Part shown: piece after piece, positions 7,661-14,994 of the stretch
How the letters are laid out: each line of letters starts with the position of its first letter
How positions within the stretch are numbered: the first letter of the stretch is position 1
From: an uncultured Ruminococcus sp.
GTDB taxonomy: Bacteria; Bacillota; Clostridia; Oscillospirales; Ruminococcaceae
Length of the DNA stretch: 64,000 nucleotides
NCBI GenBank assembly: GCA_947176415.1
Contig: CAMWQJ010000005.1
Coordinates: 1 to 64,000, forward strand
Direction of reading: 5' to 3'
Made by a program: the position numbers and the translations under genes
The notes under the pieces: generated by a model
Told to the model about the DNA's origin: nothing
Seen by the model: the letters and a program-made list of their open reading frames with translations, nothing else
Database searches by the model: none

Positions 7661-7686
7661 CTCAGAAACGGAGGATTTTTTTTCAA

Positions 7687-9504
7687 ATGGATATTTATGG
7701 TTTTTACAAGGGCGAGATATTCAATGCCTATGAGTATCTCGGAGTGCATTACACTAAAAAGGGAAATGTTTTCCGCACATACGCACCGAATGCCTCGGCG
7801 GTGTCGCTAATCGGCGATTTCAGCGAATGGAATGATTTACCCATGGAGAGAGTACAGGACGGAAGATTTTTTGAAATAGTCTGTCCCGAAGCAAAAGAGG
7901 GTATGCGTTATAAATACAGGATTTACGACAGAAAAGGCGAATTTATAGACCACTGCGACCCGTATGGCTATTCAATGGAAATACGTCCCGGAACGTGTTC
8001 GGTTATCAGGAGAATTGACGATTTTAAATTTCACGACTCGAAGTGGCTAAGTCAGCGTACAGACTGCAAAGATAAGCCCATGAACATATACGAAGTGCAT
8101 TTAGGTTCATGGCGGAGAATACCCGAAGACAAACGCAGTAAGGACGATGAAAACGGCTGGTATAATTATTCTGAAATTGCCGACAAACTGATAGAACACG
8201 TCAAGGAATATGGATATAATTTTATAGAATTAATGCCGATAAGCGAACACCCTTGCGACGAGTCATGGGGATATCAGATAACAGGATTCTATGCACCTAC
8301 TTCACGTTACGGCACGCCTAAACAGCTCATGGAGTTTGTTGATAAATGCCACAGAAAAGGCATAGGCGTTATTGTGGATTTCGTTCCCGTACACTTTGCG
8401 GTTGACCATTACGCCCTTACTGAATACGACGGTACAAAGCTCTATGAATACCCTGACAATGATGCGGGATATAACGAATGGGGAAGCAGAAATTTCATTC
8501 ACTCAAAGGGCGAAGTGAGAACTTTTATTCAGTCGTGTGCGGACTACTGGCTTACTATGTACCATTTCGACGGCATAAGAATGGACGCAATAAGAAATAT
8601 GATTTACTGGCAGGGCAATGAACACCGTGGCGAAAACCGCTGGGCTATAGACTTCCTTAAAAGCATGAACAAAGGACTGAAAAGCCGTCATTCCTCGGCA
8701 ATTATCTCCGCCGAAGATTCCTCTTCATATCCGAAAGTAACCGCCCCCGTTGAATACGGTGGTCTCGGCTTCGATTATAAATGGTGTCTCGGCTGGATGC
8801 ACGATTCGCTTGAATATATGCAGACTTCGCCTATTTACCGCAACAACAATTATCATAAGATGACCTTTGCAATGCTTTATTTTTATAACGAAAAATTTAT
8901 ACTTCCCTTGTCGCACGATGAGGTTGTACACGGAAAAGCAACCATAACTCAGAAAATGCACGGTGACTACAACGAAAAATTTCCGCAGGCACGCACTTTT
9001 TATATGTTCATGATGATTCACCCCGGTAAAAAACTTAACTTTATGGGTAGCGAAATAGGACAGTTAAGAGAGTGGGACGAAAAAAGAGAACAGGACTGGG
9101 ATATGCTTAAATATCCGATTCACGATTCTTTCAGCAACTATATAAAAGCTCTCAACAGAATTTATCTGAAATATAACGCACTCCACTATGACTTCGCCCC
9201 CGACAACTTCACTTGGGCGGACTGCAATTCTCCCGACCGCTGTGTGTACTCCATAAGGCGAAAAAGTCCCGACGGCGATATTTTGTCTGTAATGAATTTT
9301 TCAGACTGGTATCAATCGGACTATTCGCTTAACATAGGCGAAAATATTAAACTCGAACTTCTTCTCGATTCCGACAATCAGAAGTACAGCGGACGCACTC
9401 CCGACGGAAAAACGGATTTTATATATAATGGCGATACACTTAAAATGAATATCCCCCCATATAGCGGACGGATTTTTTTCCTGAAAAAAATATCCGCAGA
9501 ATAA
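7687..9504 (+). CDS. glgB: 1,4-alpha-glucan branching enzyme
   Basis: Introduces alpha-1,6 branches into glycogen. The 605-residue protein has an N-terminal CBM48-like beta domain (about 20-110) and a GH13 barrel. Visible motifs are DFVPVHF (region I, with Val where Gly is usual), the nucleophile Asp300 in FDGIRMDAIRNMIYW, the acid Glu343 in ISAEDSS, and LSHDEVVHGK (Asp411). The start chosen is the ATG at 7687 because GGAGGA precedes it at 7670-7675; a TTG at 7600 in the same frame coincides with the -35 box and is rejected. No other glycogen gene is in the window. Own terminator downstream. Confidence 0.95.
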   Translation: MDIYGFYKGEIFNAYEYLGVHYTKKGNVFRTYAPNASAVSLIGDFSEWNDLPMERVQDGRFFEIVCPEAKEGMRYKYRIYDRKGEFIDHCDPYGYSMEIRPGTCSVIRRIDDFKFHDSKWLSQRTDCKDKPMNIYEVHLGSWRRIPEDKRSKDDENGWYNYSEIADKLIEHVKEYGYNFIELMPISEHPCDESWGYQITGFYAPTSRYGTPKQLMEFVDKCHRKGIGVIVDFVPVHFAVDHYALTEYDGTKLYEYPDNDAGYNEWGSRNFIHSKGEVRTFIQSCADYWLTMYHFDGIRMDAIRNMIYWQGNEHRGENRWAIDFLKSMNKGLKSRHSSAIISAEDSSSYPKVTAPVEYGGLGFDYKWCLGWMHDSLEYMQTSPIYRNNNYHKMTFAMLYFYNEKFILPLSHDEVVHGKATITQKMHGDYNEKFPQARTFYMFMMIHPGKKLNFMGSEIGQLREWDEKREQDWDMLKYPIHDSFSNYIKALNRIYLKYNALHYDFAPDNFTWADCNSPDRCVYSIRRKSPDGDILSVMNFSDWYQSDYSLNIGENIKLELLLDSDNQKYSGRTPDGKTDFIYNGDTLKMNIPPYSGRIFFLKKISAE

Positions 9505-9513
9505 TACAAAAAA

Positions 9514-9546
9514 ACTGCCGTGAAAAAACAACGGCAGTCTTTTTTA
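9514..9546 (+). terminator. Terminator of glgB
   Basis: Perfect 8-base stem ACTGCCGT (9514-9521) and ACGGCAGT (9531-9538), then CTTTTTTAT. The same stem sequence recurs at 14956-14985. Confidence 0.88.
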
Positions 9547-9769
9547 TATAGGTGTGTGTAATGAAAATTTCTGATTGATTTTGATTTCTGATTTTATTAT
9601 AATACTTAATACCGCAAATTGCAATAACAGAAAAAAATCAATATGGTTACAGTAATATAACAAAAATGACAGAATGATATAATAACATAAATTTCCTTGT
9701 TGCATTTCATAAGTTTCTGCATAAAATAAAGTAAGCAGGGATTTTTTGATATACGCTGTTCTGGAGTGG

Positions 9770-9815
9770 CTGATTTACGCCCGTGAATTGCTCCGAAACA
9801 TATGGCGTAAATCAG
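9770..9815. repeat. Perfect 12-base inverted repeat in a 370-base gap
   Basis: CTGATTTACGCC (9770-9781) and GGCGTAAATCAG (9804-9815) flank a 22-base loop. On the plus strand a GTTTTTTATA run begins eight bases later, so it could end an unannotated short transcript. The rest of the gap (9547-9769) is AT-rich; a TATAAT at 9678-9683 has no good -35 box. An 82-codon frame across this region has no ribosome site and I do not call it a gene. Confidence 0.6.
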
Positions 9816-9837
9816 AATACTGTTTTTTATATAGATT

Positions 9838-9871
9838 AAAAGGACTGCTTTACAACGGCAGTCCTTTTTTG
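9838..9871. terminator. Bidirectional terminator between glgB region and spoIIID
   Basis: AGGACTGC (9841-9848) and GCAGTCCT (9858-9865) form an 8-base stem with an A-run on the left and TTTTTT on the right. It sits just past the spoIIID stop on the minus strand and just after the 9770-9815 repeat on the plus strand. Confidence 0.75.
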
Positions 9872-10150
9872 TCAGTATTTATATTTCACTTTATTTTCCG
9901 CTATCTTTTCATATTTGCGTTTGGTAGCCATTCCGCCCCTTATGTGACGTTCCTGTTTGTTTATTTCGAGTATATCCTTAACCTGTGCATATAACAAGGG
10001 ATTTTCCTTTTTAAGACGTTCACTGACATCTTTATGCACTGTACTTTTTGAAATGCCGAAATTTTTCGCTGTAGACCTTACTGTAGCCTTGTTTTCGATT
10101 ATATACTCTCCGAGAATAACCGCCCTTTTTTCAGGCTGTTGCTTCAACAT
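9872..10150 (-). CDS. spoIIID: Sporulation transcriptional regulator SpoIIID
   Basis: A small helix-turn-helix DNA-binding protein that in Bacillus and Clostridium tunes mother-cell gene expression during sporulation. The 92-residue product matches the family: GEYIIENKATVRSTAKNFG, the recognition region ISKSTVHKDVSERL, and the basic tail RHIRGGMATKRKYEK. The start is the ATG at 10148-10150 because CAAAGGAGG precedes it by nine bases; the frame is open further upstream but that extension looks like translated leader. It diverges from the pectate lyase gene. Presence of this gene suggests a sporulation programme, intact or relic. Confidence 0.93.
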   Translation of the reverse strand: MLKQQPEKRAVILGEYIIENKATVRSTAKNFGISKSTVHKDVSERLKKENPLLYAQVKDILEINKQERHIRGGMATKRKYEKIAENKVKYKY

Positions 10151-10239
10151 CAGGCTATCCCTCCTTTGCTGTTTCAGCGGTTCTTTAAATATATATGCTG
10201 AAAAAAACGATAAAAGAAGAAAAAATTTCATAAAAATCA

Positions 10240-10268
10240 TTGCAATTTAACATAATATAGTGTATAAT
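10240..10268 (+). promoter_or_regulatory. Promoter of the PL1-CBM6-dockerin gene
   Basis: TTGCAA (10240-10245), a 17-base spacer and TATAAT (10263-10268). The leader is about 30 bases and carries TGGAGG ahead of the start. Confidence 0.7.
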
Positions 10269-10304
10269 ATTATTAACTTAAAACAACTGGAGGTAGATTT
10301 TTAT

Positions 10305-12878
10305 ATGAACGGAAATTTCAAAAAATTAACTGCACTCCTCACGGGAATAATAACAGTCTTTTCTTCGGCGGGAATTATCTTTCCTGAAACGGAATCGGCA
10401 ATCACTGCTAACTGTGCTTCTAAAGTACTGGCATTCCCTGGTGCAGTGGGCGGAGGCAGGTATGCCACTGGCGGACGTGGCGGTGAAGTTTACCATGTAA
10501 CAAACCTCAACGACAGCGGTGCAGGGTCTTTTCGTGATGCCGTAAGCAAGTCAAACAGAATAGTAGTATTTGATGTAAGCGGTACTATCGAGCTGAAAAG
10601 TAATATTCTCTGTTCAAGCAATGTGACAATAGCAGGACAGACAGCCCCCGGAGGAGCTGGAATAACTCTGAAAAACTATAAAATGGGTATGTCAGGCAAT
10701 AATATAATCTGCCGTTATATAAGTTCACGCCCCGGACCTTATAAGGCTACGAGTTCAGGCAACGACGCATGGGGCGGTGACAAGGGTTCAAGTTCAATCA
10801 TAGACCACTGTTCTATGAGCTGGACGACCGACGAGCAGTGGGGACTTTATTCCAACAACGAATACTACACCGTGCAGTATTCAATCATAGGACCTGCGGA
10901 CTCGTGGGGCGGTCACAAAAAGGGTCTGCACGGTTTCGGTCTCATGATGGGAAAAGGTTACAGCACTTTCGACCACAATCTTATTATACATAACGTTTCA
11001 CGTAATTTCAGGGGAAAAGTTGAGGGAACGGAAACGGCTGACTTTACAAACAACGTTATCTACAACTGGGCTTATCAAACCGCCTACGGCACTATCGGAC
11101 ATCTTAATTATGTAAACAATACGCTTAAAATGGGCAATGGCACTACAGGCGGAAAACATTATGTAAATGTTGACAGCAGTACTAAACCGCAGAATTTCGG
11201 AATATTCCTGAAAGGCAACAGAATGCTGAATAAAGACGGTTCAGTATACGCAGAGGTTACGGACGATAACTGGAACGGCATAAGCATAAAACAGAGCATT
11301 ACAGATACTTACGGCGTTACAAAGGATACCCTCAAAAGCGATAAATCTTTTCAGACTATCGTTGACGGCGAAAACGTCTCAACAGCCGATACGTGCGAGA
11401 GTGCGGAGGATTCCTATAACCATGTTATAAGTTTTGCAGGAAACGGCATTGCCCCCGACAAGAGAACTGCTGTAGACAGACAGTGTGCGGAGGAAACAAA
11501 AACAGGTACGGGAAATATGTCGGGTACGGCTTCATACGATGAGGCAACAGACACAAACAAGGAAAATATCGACAAGTACAATATACAGTGCGGTGTGACT
11601 TATGAATATCCCTCGGCAGTCATGACAAAAACTATAACAGACCAAGATAACGACGGTATGGACGATGAATGGGAGCTTGCAAGAGGTCTCGACCCGTCAG
11701 ACCCGTCTGATACAAACGGCGACTACTGCGGACAGGGTTATACAAACATCGAATATTATATAAATGATTTAACGGTTGATTCTTTCCCTGAGGGCGTTGT
11801 TAAACTCTCTCCTGAAACGCAGTCCGTTGTAACAACGCCTGCACGTTCCGCATACGAGACAATCGAGGCTGAGGACTTCACAGAACAGAACGGCGTACGT
11901 ACGGAAGACCTCTCGACAGGCGGAAAGAATATCGGATTTATTGAAAACGGCGACTGGATTAAATTCAAAAAGGTTGACTTTGAGGACGGTGCAAACAGCA
12001 TAAGTCTCAATATTTCAGGAAATTCTTCAAAAATAGAGATATGCCTTGACAGTCTTGAAAATGTAGTTTCAACGGTTGATTTCAAAGGCACTTCGGGATT
12101 TTCGGACTATCAGTCTTTAGCCTACAACATAAACAAAATTGAGGGCGTGCATGACTTGTACCTGAAATTTACATGCGGTGAAGGTTATCTGCTTAATGCC
12201 GATAATTTTGTTTTCAGCAAAAATCCCGTTGCAATAAGCGGTGAACTTTTCAAGGAAATTTCCGTTTCAGAGACCGCCTATCCGACAAGCTGGAATATAA
12301 GCAGTAATGCAAATAACGGCTCGCTTATATTCGGTGACAGGGACTTCACGGCTGAAAATCTTCCCGCAAATTTAAAGGGCGGTGAAATACTTCTGACAGC
12401 CTGCAACGCAAAGTCCGCAACAGGCACGACAGCTACTTTCACAGCCGGCGAAGATATTACGCTTTATATCGGCGTTGACAGCAGAGTTGAAACTCTCCCC
12501 GAATGGCTTTCCGACTATAAAAATACATTGCAGTCTTTCAGCACAATGACTGTTTCAAGTGGTCTGCCGTTTGAGGTTGTTTTTAAACTCTACTCAAAAC
12601 AGGTTAAAAAAGGTGAAAAAATAACGCTCGGAAGCAACGGACAGTCCGCAAACTGCGTCAACTATACTGTATTTGCCGTAAAATCGGACGGCAAGCCGAA
12701 TGATATAAACGAGGACGGTTTGTGGAATTCCGTTGACCTTGTGCTTATGAATAAACATCTTCTTAATATCAGTTCACTGACAGCCGAACAGTATTCGCAC
12801 GCCGATTTGAACGGCGACGGCTCGGTTGATGTTTTCGACCTCGTTCTTCTCAGACAGGAAGTTATAAAAAACAGCTGA
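10305..12878 (+). CDS. Secreted pectate lyase PL1 with CBM6 and dockerin
   Basis: An 857-residue extracellular enzyme, probably cleaving pectate by beta-elimination. Order: signal peptide (about 1-34); PL1 beta-helix beginning LAFPGAVGGGRYATGGRGG (residue 42) and running to about 390; a calcium-type DQDNDGMDDEWELARGLDPS segment (447-466); a CBM6-like domain (about 516-638, starting YETIEAEDF); an unassigned beta-rich domain (about 650-793); and a C-terminal dockerin (about 797-857) with two calcium loops (DINEDGLWNSVD and DLNGDGSVDVFD). The dockerin should attach it to a cellulosome scaffold and is of a different type from the other three here. ATG start after TGGAGG; own promoter and terminator. 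The polysaccharide target is inferred from family only. Confidence 0.88.
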   Translation: MNGNFKKLTALLTGIITVFSSAGIIFPETESAITANCASKVLAFPGAVGGGRYATGGRGGEVYHVTNLNDSGAGSFRDAVSKSNRIVVFDVSGTIELKSNILCSSNVTIAGQTAPGGAGITLKNYKMGMSGNNIICRYISSRPGPYKATSSGNDAWGGDKGSSSIIDHCSMSWTTDEQWGLYSNNEYYTVQYSIIGPADSWGGHKKGLHGFGLMMGKGYSTFDHNLIIHNVSRNFRGKVEGTETADFTNNVIYNWAYQTAYGTIGHLNYVNNTLKMGNGTTGGKHYVNVDSSTKPQNFGIFLKGNRMLNKDGSVYAEVTDDNWNGISIKQSITDTYGVTKDTLKSDKSFQTIVDGENVSTADTCESAEDSYNHVISFAGNGIAPDKRTAVDRQCAEETKTGTGNMSGTASYDEATDTNKENIDKYNIQCGVTYEYPSAVMTKTITDQDNDGMDDEWELARGLDPSDPSDTNGDYCGQGYTNIEYYINDLTVDSFPEGVVKLSPETQSVVTTPARSAYETIEAEDFTEQNGVRTEDLSTGGKNIGFIENGDWIKFKKVDFEDGANSISLNISGNSSKIEICLDSLENVVSTVDFKGTSGFSDYQSLAYNINKIEGVHDLYLKFTCGEGYLLNADNFVFSKNPVAISGELFKEISVSETAYPTSWNISSNANNGSLIFGDRDFTAENLPANLKGGEILLTACNAKSATGTTATFTAGEDITLYIGVDSRVETLPEWLSDYKNTLQSFSTMTVSSGLPFEVVFKLYSKQVKKGEKITLGSNGQSANCVNYTVFAVKSDGKPNDINEDGLWNSVDLVLMNKHLLNISSLTAEQYSHADLNGDGSVDVFDLVLLRQEVIKNS

Positions 12879-12882
12879 ATAT

Positions 12883-12915
12883 AAAAAAATCCCCTGTTTT
12901 TCAGGGGATTTTGCT
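12883..12915. terminator. Bidirectional terminator between pectate lyase and histidine kinase genes
   Basis: AATCCCCTG (12888-12896) and CAGGGGATT (12902-12910) form a 9-base stem with A-rich and T-rich flanks on both sides. It serves the converging genes ending at 12878 and 12914. Confidence 0.88.
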
Positions 12916-14218
12916 ATATATCTGTCGGGAGTTCAACAGTAAACACACTGCCTTTTCCTACGTTGCTTTCTGCCCTCACCGTGCCGTTGTGATACATAAC
13001 ACCGTGCTTGACGATAGAAAGTCCAAGTCCCGTGCCTTTTATCTTGCGTGAATGGCTTTTGTCCACACGATAGAATCTCTCAAAAATCCTGTTAATGTGT
13101 TCGTGCGGAATGCCTATTCCGTTATCGCTGACGGTTATAACGGCTTTTGTCGCTGTACATGAAATTTTTATTTCCGCCGTTCCGTTTTCCTTGCCGTACT
13201 TTATGGCGTTGTCACAAAGATTGCAGATAATTTCGTCAATAACCGTCCTGTTTCCGTTTACGGAAATATGCTCCCCCGAAAGACAGACAGTTATATTTTT
13301 TTCCTCCGCACTCTGTTCAAGCCGTTTAACAACCTCTTCCGCCACCTCATATATATCAACCTCTGAATTTTCATGCGGTATCGAATCCTCGTCAAGTTTT
13401 GAAAGCGAAACAATATCATTTATAAGCGTAATAAGTCTTTCGGCTTCGCTACGTATATTTCCGCCGAACTTCTTAACGTCTTCGGGTTTTACCATTCCGT
13501 TTGCGAGCATATCAGATATGCCGTAAACAGTAGTAAGCGGAGTTTTTAGCTCGTGTGAAACGTTTGATGTAAATTCCCTCCGCATTGTTTCAAGCTGTTG
13601 TTTTTCGGTAACGTCAAAAATAAAAACCACAATTCCGTTTACGGTATCCGTAAGATTTGACGGACTCGCTATAATCTCCCTGTCGCCGTTATGCGTTCTG
13701 AGAATGCACTTGGAATTTCGTCCGCCCATAGCGTTCTGAATGCAACGCCTGAAATTCTCGGAATTATTCAGGCAATAAATACTCTGTCCGATACTGATTT
13801 TCCTTGCACCAAGCAAATGCACTGCCGAGGAGTTGCAGGAAAGAATGTTTGTCCTGTGGTCTGCAATAATAATCCCCTCATTCATATTCTCAGTTATCAG
13901 ACTTAACTGTTCGTGACTCGTCCGCACCTCATTATTTTTACGGCTAATAGTTCCCTTTTGTCTGCGGATTTTTTCGATAAGAGGATTTAATTCGGAATAG
14001 TTTATCTTCGGATTGTCGGGGTCTGCCTCAACAACAGGGCGTAAAATTTTACCTGCTATAACCGCCGAAACAACCGCCGAAACAATAATAACCGCCAGCA
14101 CCGCCACAACGTCACGCAAAGAGAAGTCTGCATCTGATGTGGCTTTTATGATAACAGCCGTGGCAACAGCCGAGAAAAAAGCCGTCAGAAAAACCGCATT
14201 AAAAATCTTCCTGTACAC
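12914..14218 (-). CDS. Sensor histidine kinase, PhoR/ResE type
   Basis: Membrane sensor that autophosphorylates on His and passes phosphate to the adjacent regulator. It has two membrane helices close together near the N-terminus with a very short external loop, a PAS domain (about 105-200), HisKA with NVSHELKTPLT (His222 in this numbering), and the ATPase domain (NAIKYG, DNGIGI, GTGLGLSI). The start chosen is GTG at 14216-14218 because AGGAGG lies six bases upstream; an ATG at 14251 in frame has no such site. It overlaps the response regulator gene by 20 bases, implying coupling. With almost no extracellular sensor domain it may sense membrane or cytoplasmic cues, or a partner protein. Confidence 0.9.
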   Translation of the reverse strand: MYRKIFNAVFLTAFFSAVATAVIIKATSDADFSLRDVVAVLAVIIVSAVVSAVIAGKILRPVVEADPDNPKINYSELNPLIEKIRRQKGTISRKNNEVRTSHEQLSLITENMNEGIIIADHRTNILSCNSSAVHLLGARKISIGQSIYCLNNSENFRRCIQNAMGGRNSKCILRTHNGDREIIASPSNLTDTVNGIVVFIFDVTEKQQLETMRREFTSNVSHELKTPLTTVYGISDMLANGMVKPEDVKKFGGNIRSEAERLITLINDIVSLSKLDEDSIPHENSEVDIYEVAEEVVKRLEQSAEEKNITVCLSGEHISVNGNRTVIDEIICNLCDNAIKYGKENGTAEIKISCTATKAVITVSDNGIGIPHEHINRIFERFYRVDKSHSRKIKGTGLGLSIVKHGVMYHNGTVRAESNVGKGSVFTVELPTDI

Positions 14219-14888
14219 TCTCCGCCTCCTCTGCCTTGTAACCAACGCCACGTATTGTTTTTATATACTCTCCGCATCTGCCGAGCTTTGCCCTCAGCGT
14301 CCTGATATGTACGTCTACCGTACGGCTTTCCCCTGAAAAGTCATATCCCCATATCTTCTGTAAAAGCGTCTCTCTTGAAAAAACCTCGCCCTTGTGATTT
14401 GCAAGCCACAATAATAACTCATATTCTTTCAGCGTGAGAATTACTTTCACCCCGTCTGCCGTAACCTCATGCCCAGACGGATATATTGAAATTCCCCCGA
14501 CTGAAATATAATTTCTGCCGTTTTCCGCCGTACGTCTGAGAAGTGCCTTTACACGTGAGAGAAGTTCCATAATCCCGAAAGGCTTTGTAACATAATCGTC
14601 CGCACCGCTGTCCAGTCCTTCCACCTTGTCGTATTCAGCGGACTTTGCAGTCAGCATGATAACGGGAAGTTTTGCGGTTGACGGCTCTGAACGAATTTTT
14701 TTAAGAACAGAAATTCCGTCCTCTTCAGGCAACATTATGTCAAGCAGTATAAGGTCGGGTTTTTTTTTGTCAAGGGCATTCCGAAATGCCGACGGCGTTT
14801 CAAAACCGACTGTTTCAAATCCCGAATTATTGAGTGCATACATAACAAAATTCCTTATTCCCGAATCGTCCTCAAGCATATAAATCAA
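14199..14888 (-). CDS. OmpR/PhoB family response regulator
   Basis: DNA-binding partner of the downstream kinase. The receiver domain has the acidic pair LEDD near the start, phosphorylation site Asp50 in LILLDIMLPEEDG, and Lys in VTKPFG. The C-terminal winged helix is complete (VDVHIRTLRAKLG, IKTIRGVGYKAEE). I chose TTG at 14886-14888 as start: GGAGG lies at good distance and it yields the family-like N-terminus MIYMLEDD; another TTG six bases earlier is too close to the ribosome site. Regulated genes are unknown; phosphate control is possible by analogy but not shown. Confidence 0.9.
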   Translation of the reverse strand: MIYMLEDDSGIRNFVMYALNNSGFETVGFETPSAFRNALDKKKPDLILLDIMLPEEDGISVLKKIRSEPSTAKLPVIMLTAKSAEYDKVEGLDSGADDYVTKPFGIMELLSRVKALLRRTAENGRNYISVGGISIYPSGHEVTADGVKVILTLKEYELLLWLANHKGEVFSRETLLQKIWGYDFSGESRTVDVHIRTLRAKLGRCGEYIKTIRGVGYKAEEAESVQEDF

Positions 14889-14948
14889 ATTCAATCCCTC
14901 CTTGCTGAAATATTATATGCAACAATATGCAGACTTTTTCACATATGC

Positions 14949-14985
14949 AGAAAAAACTGCCGTATTTTGCTGAAAACACGGCAGT
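14949..14985 (-). terminator. Terminator of the acidic membrane protein gene
   Basis: ACTGCCGT (14956-14963) and ACGGCAGT (14978-14985) with a 14-base loop; on the minus strand TTTTTTCTG follows. It is directly after the stop at 14995. Confidence 0.85.
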
Positions 14986-14994
14986 GCAGTTATA

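Noticed and set aside
7600-7686. Upstream extension of glgB to a TTG at 7600
   Set aside because: That TTG is the -35 box of the glgB promoter and no ribosome site precedes it; the ATG at 7687 has GGAGGA.
9746-9994. 82-codon hydrophobic plus-strand frame
   Set aside because: It runs through the inverted repeat, the terminator and into spoIIID in antisense, with no ribosome site.
10151-10240. Longer SpoIIID with a hydrophobic N-terminus
   Set aside because: The family is about 80-95 residues, and the strong CAAAGGAGG site lies inside the extension, pointing to the start at 10150.
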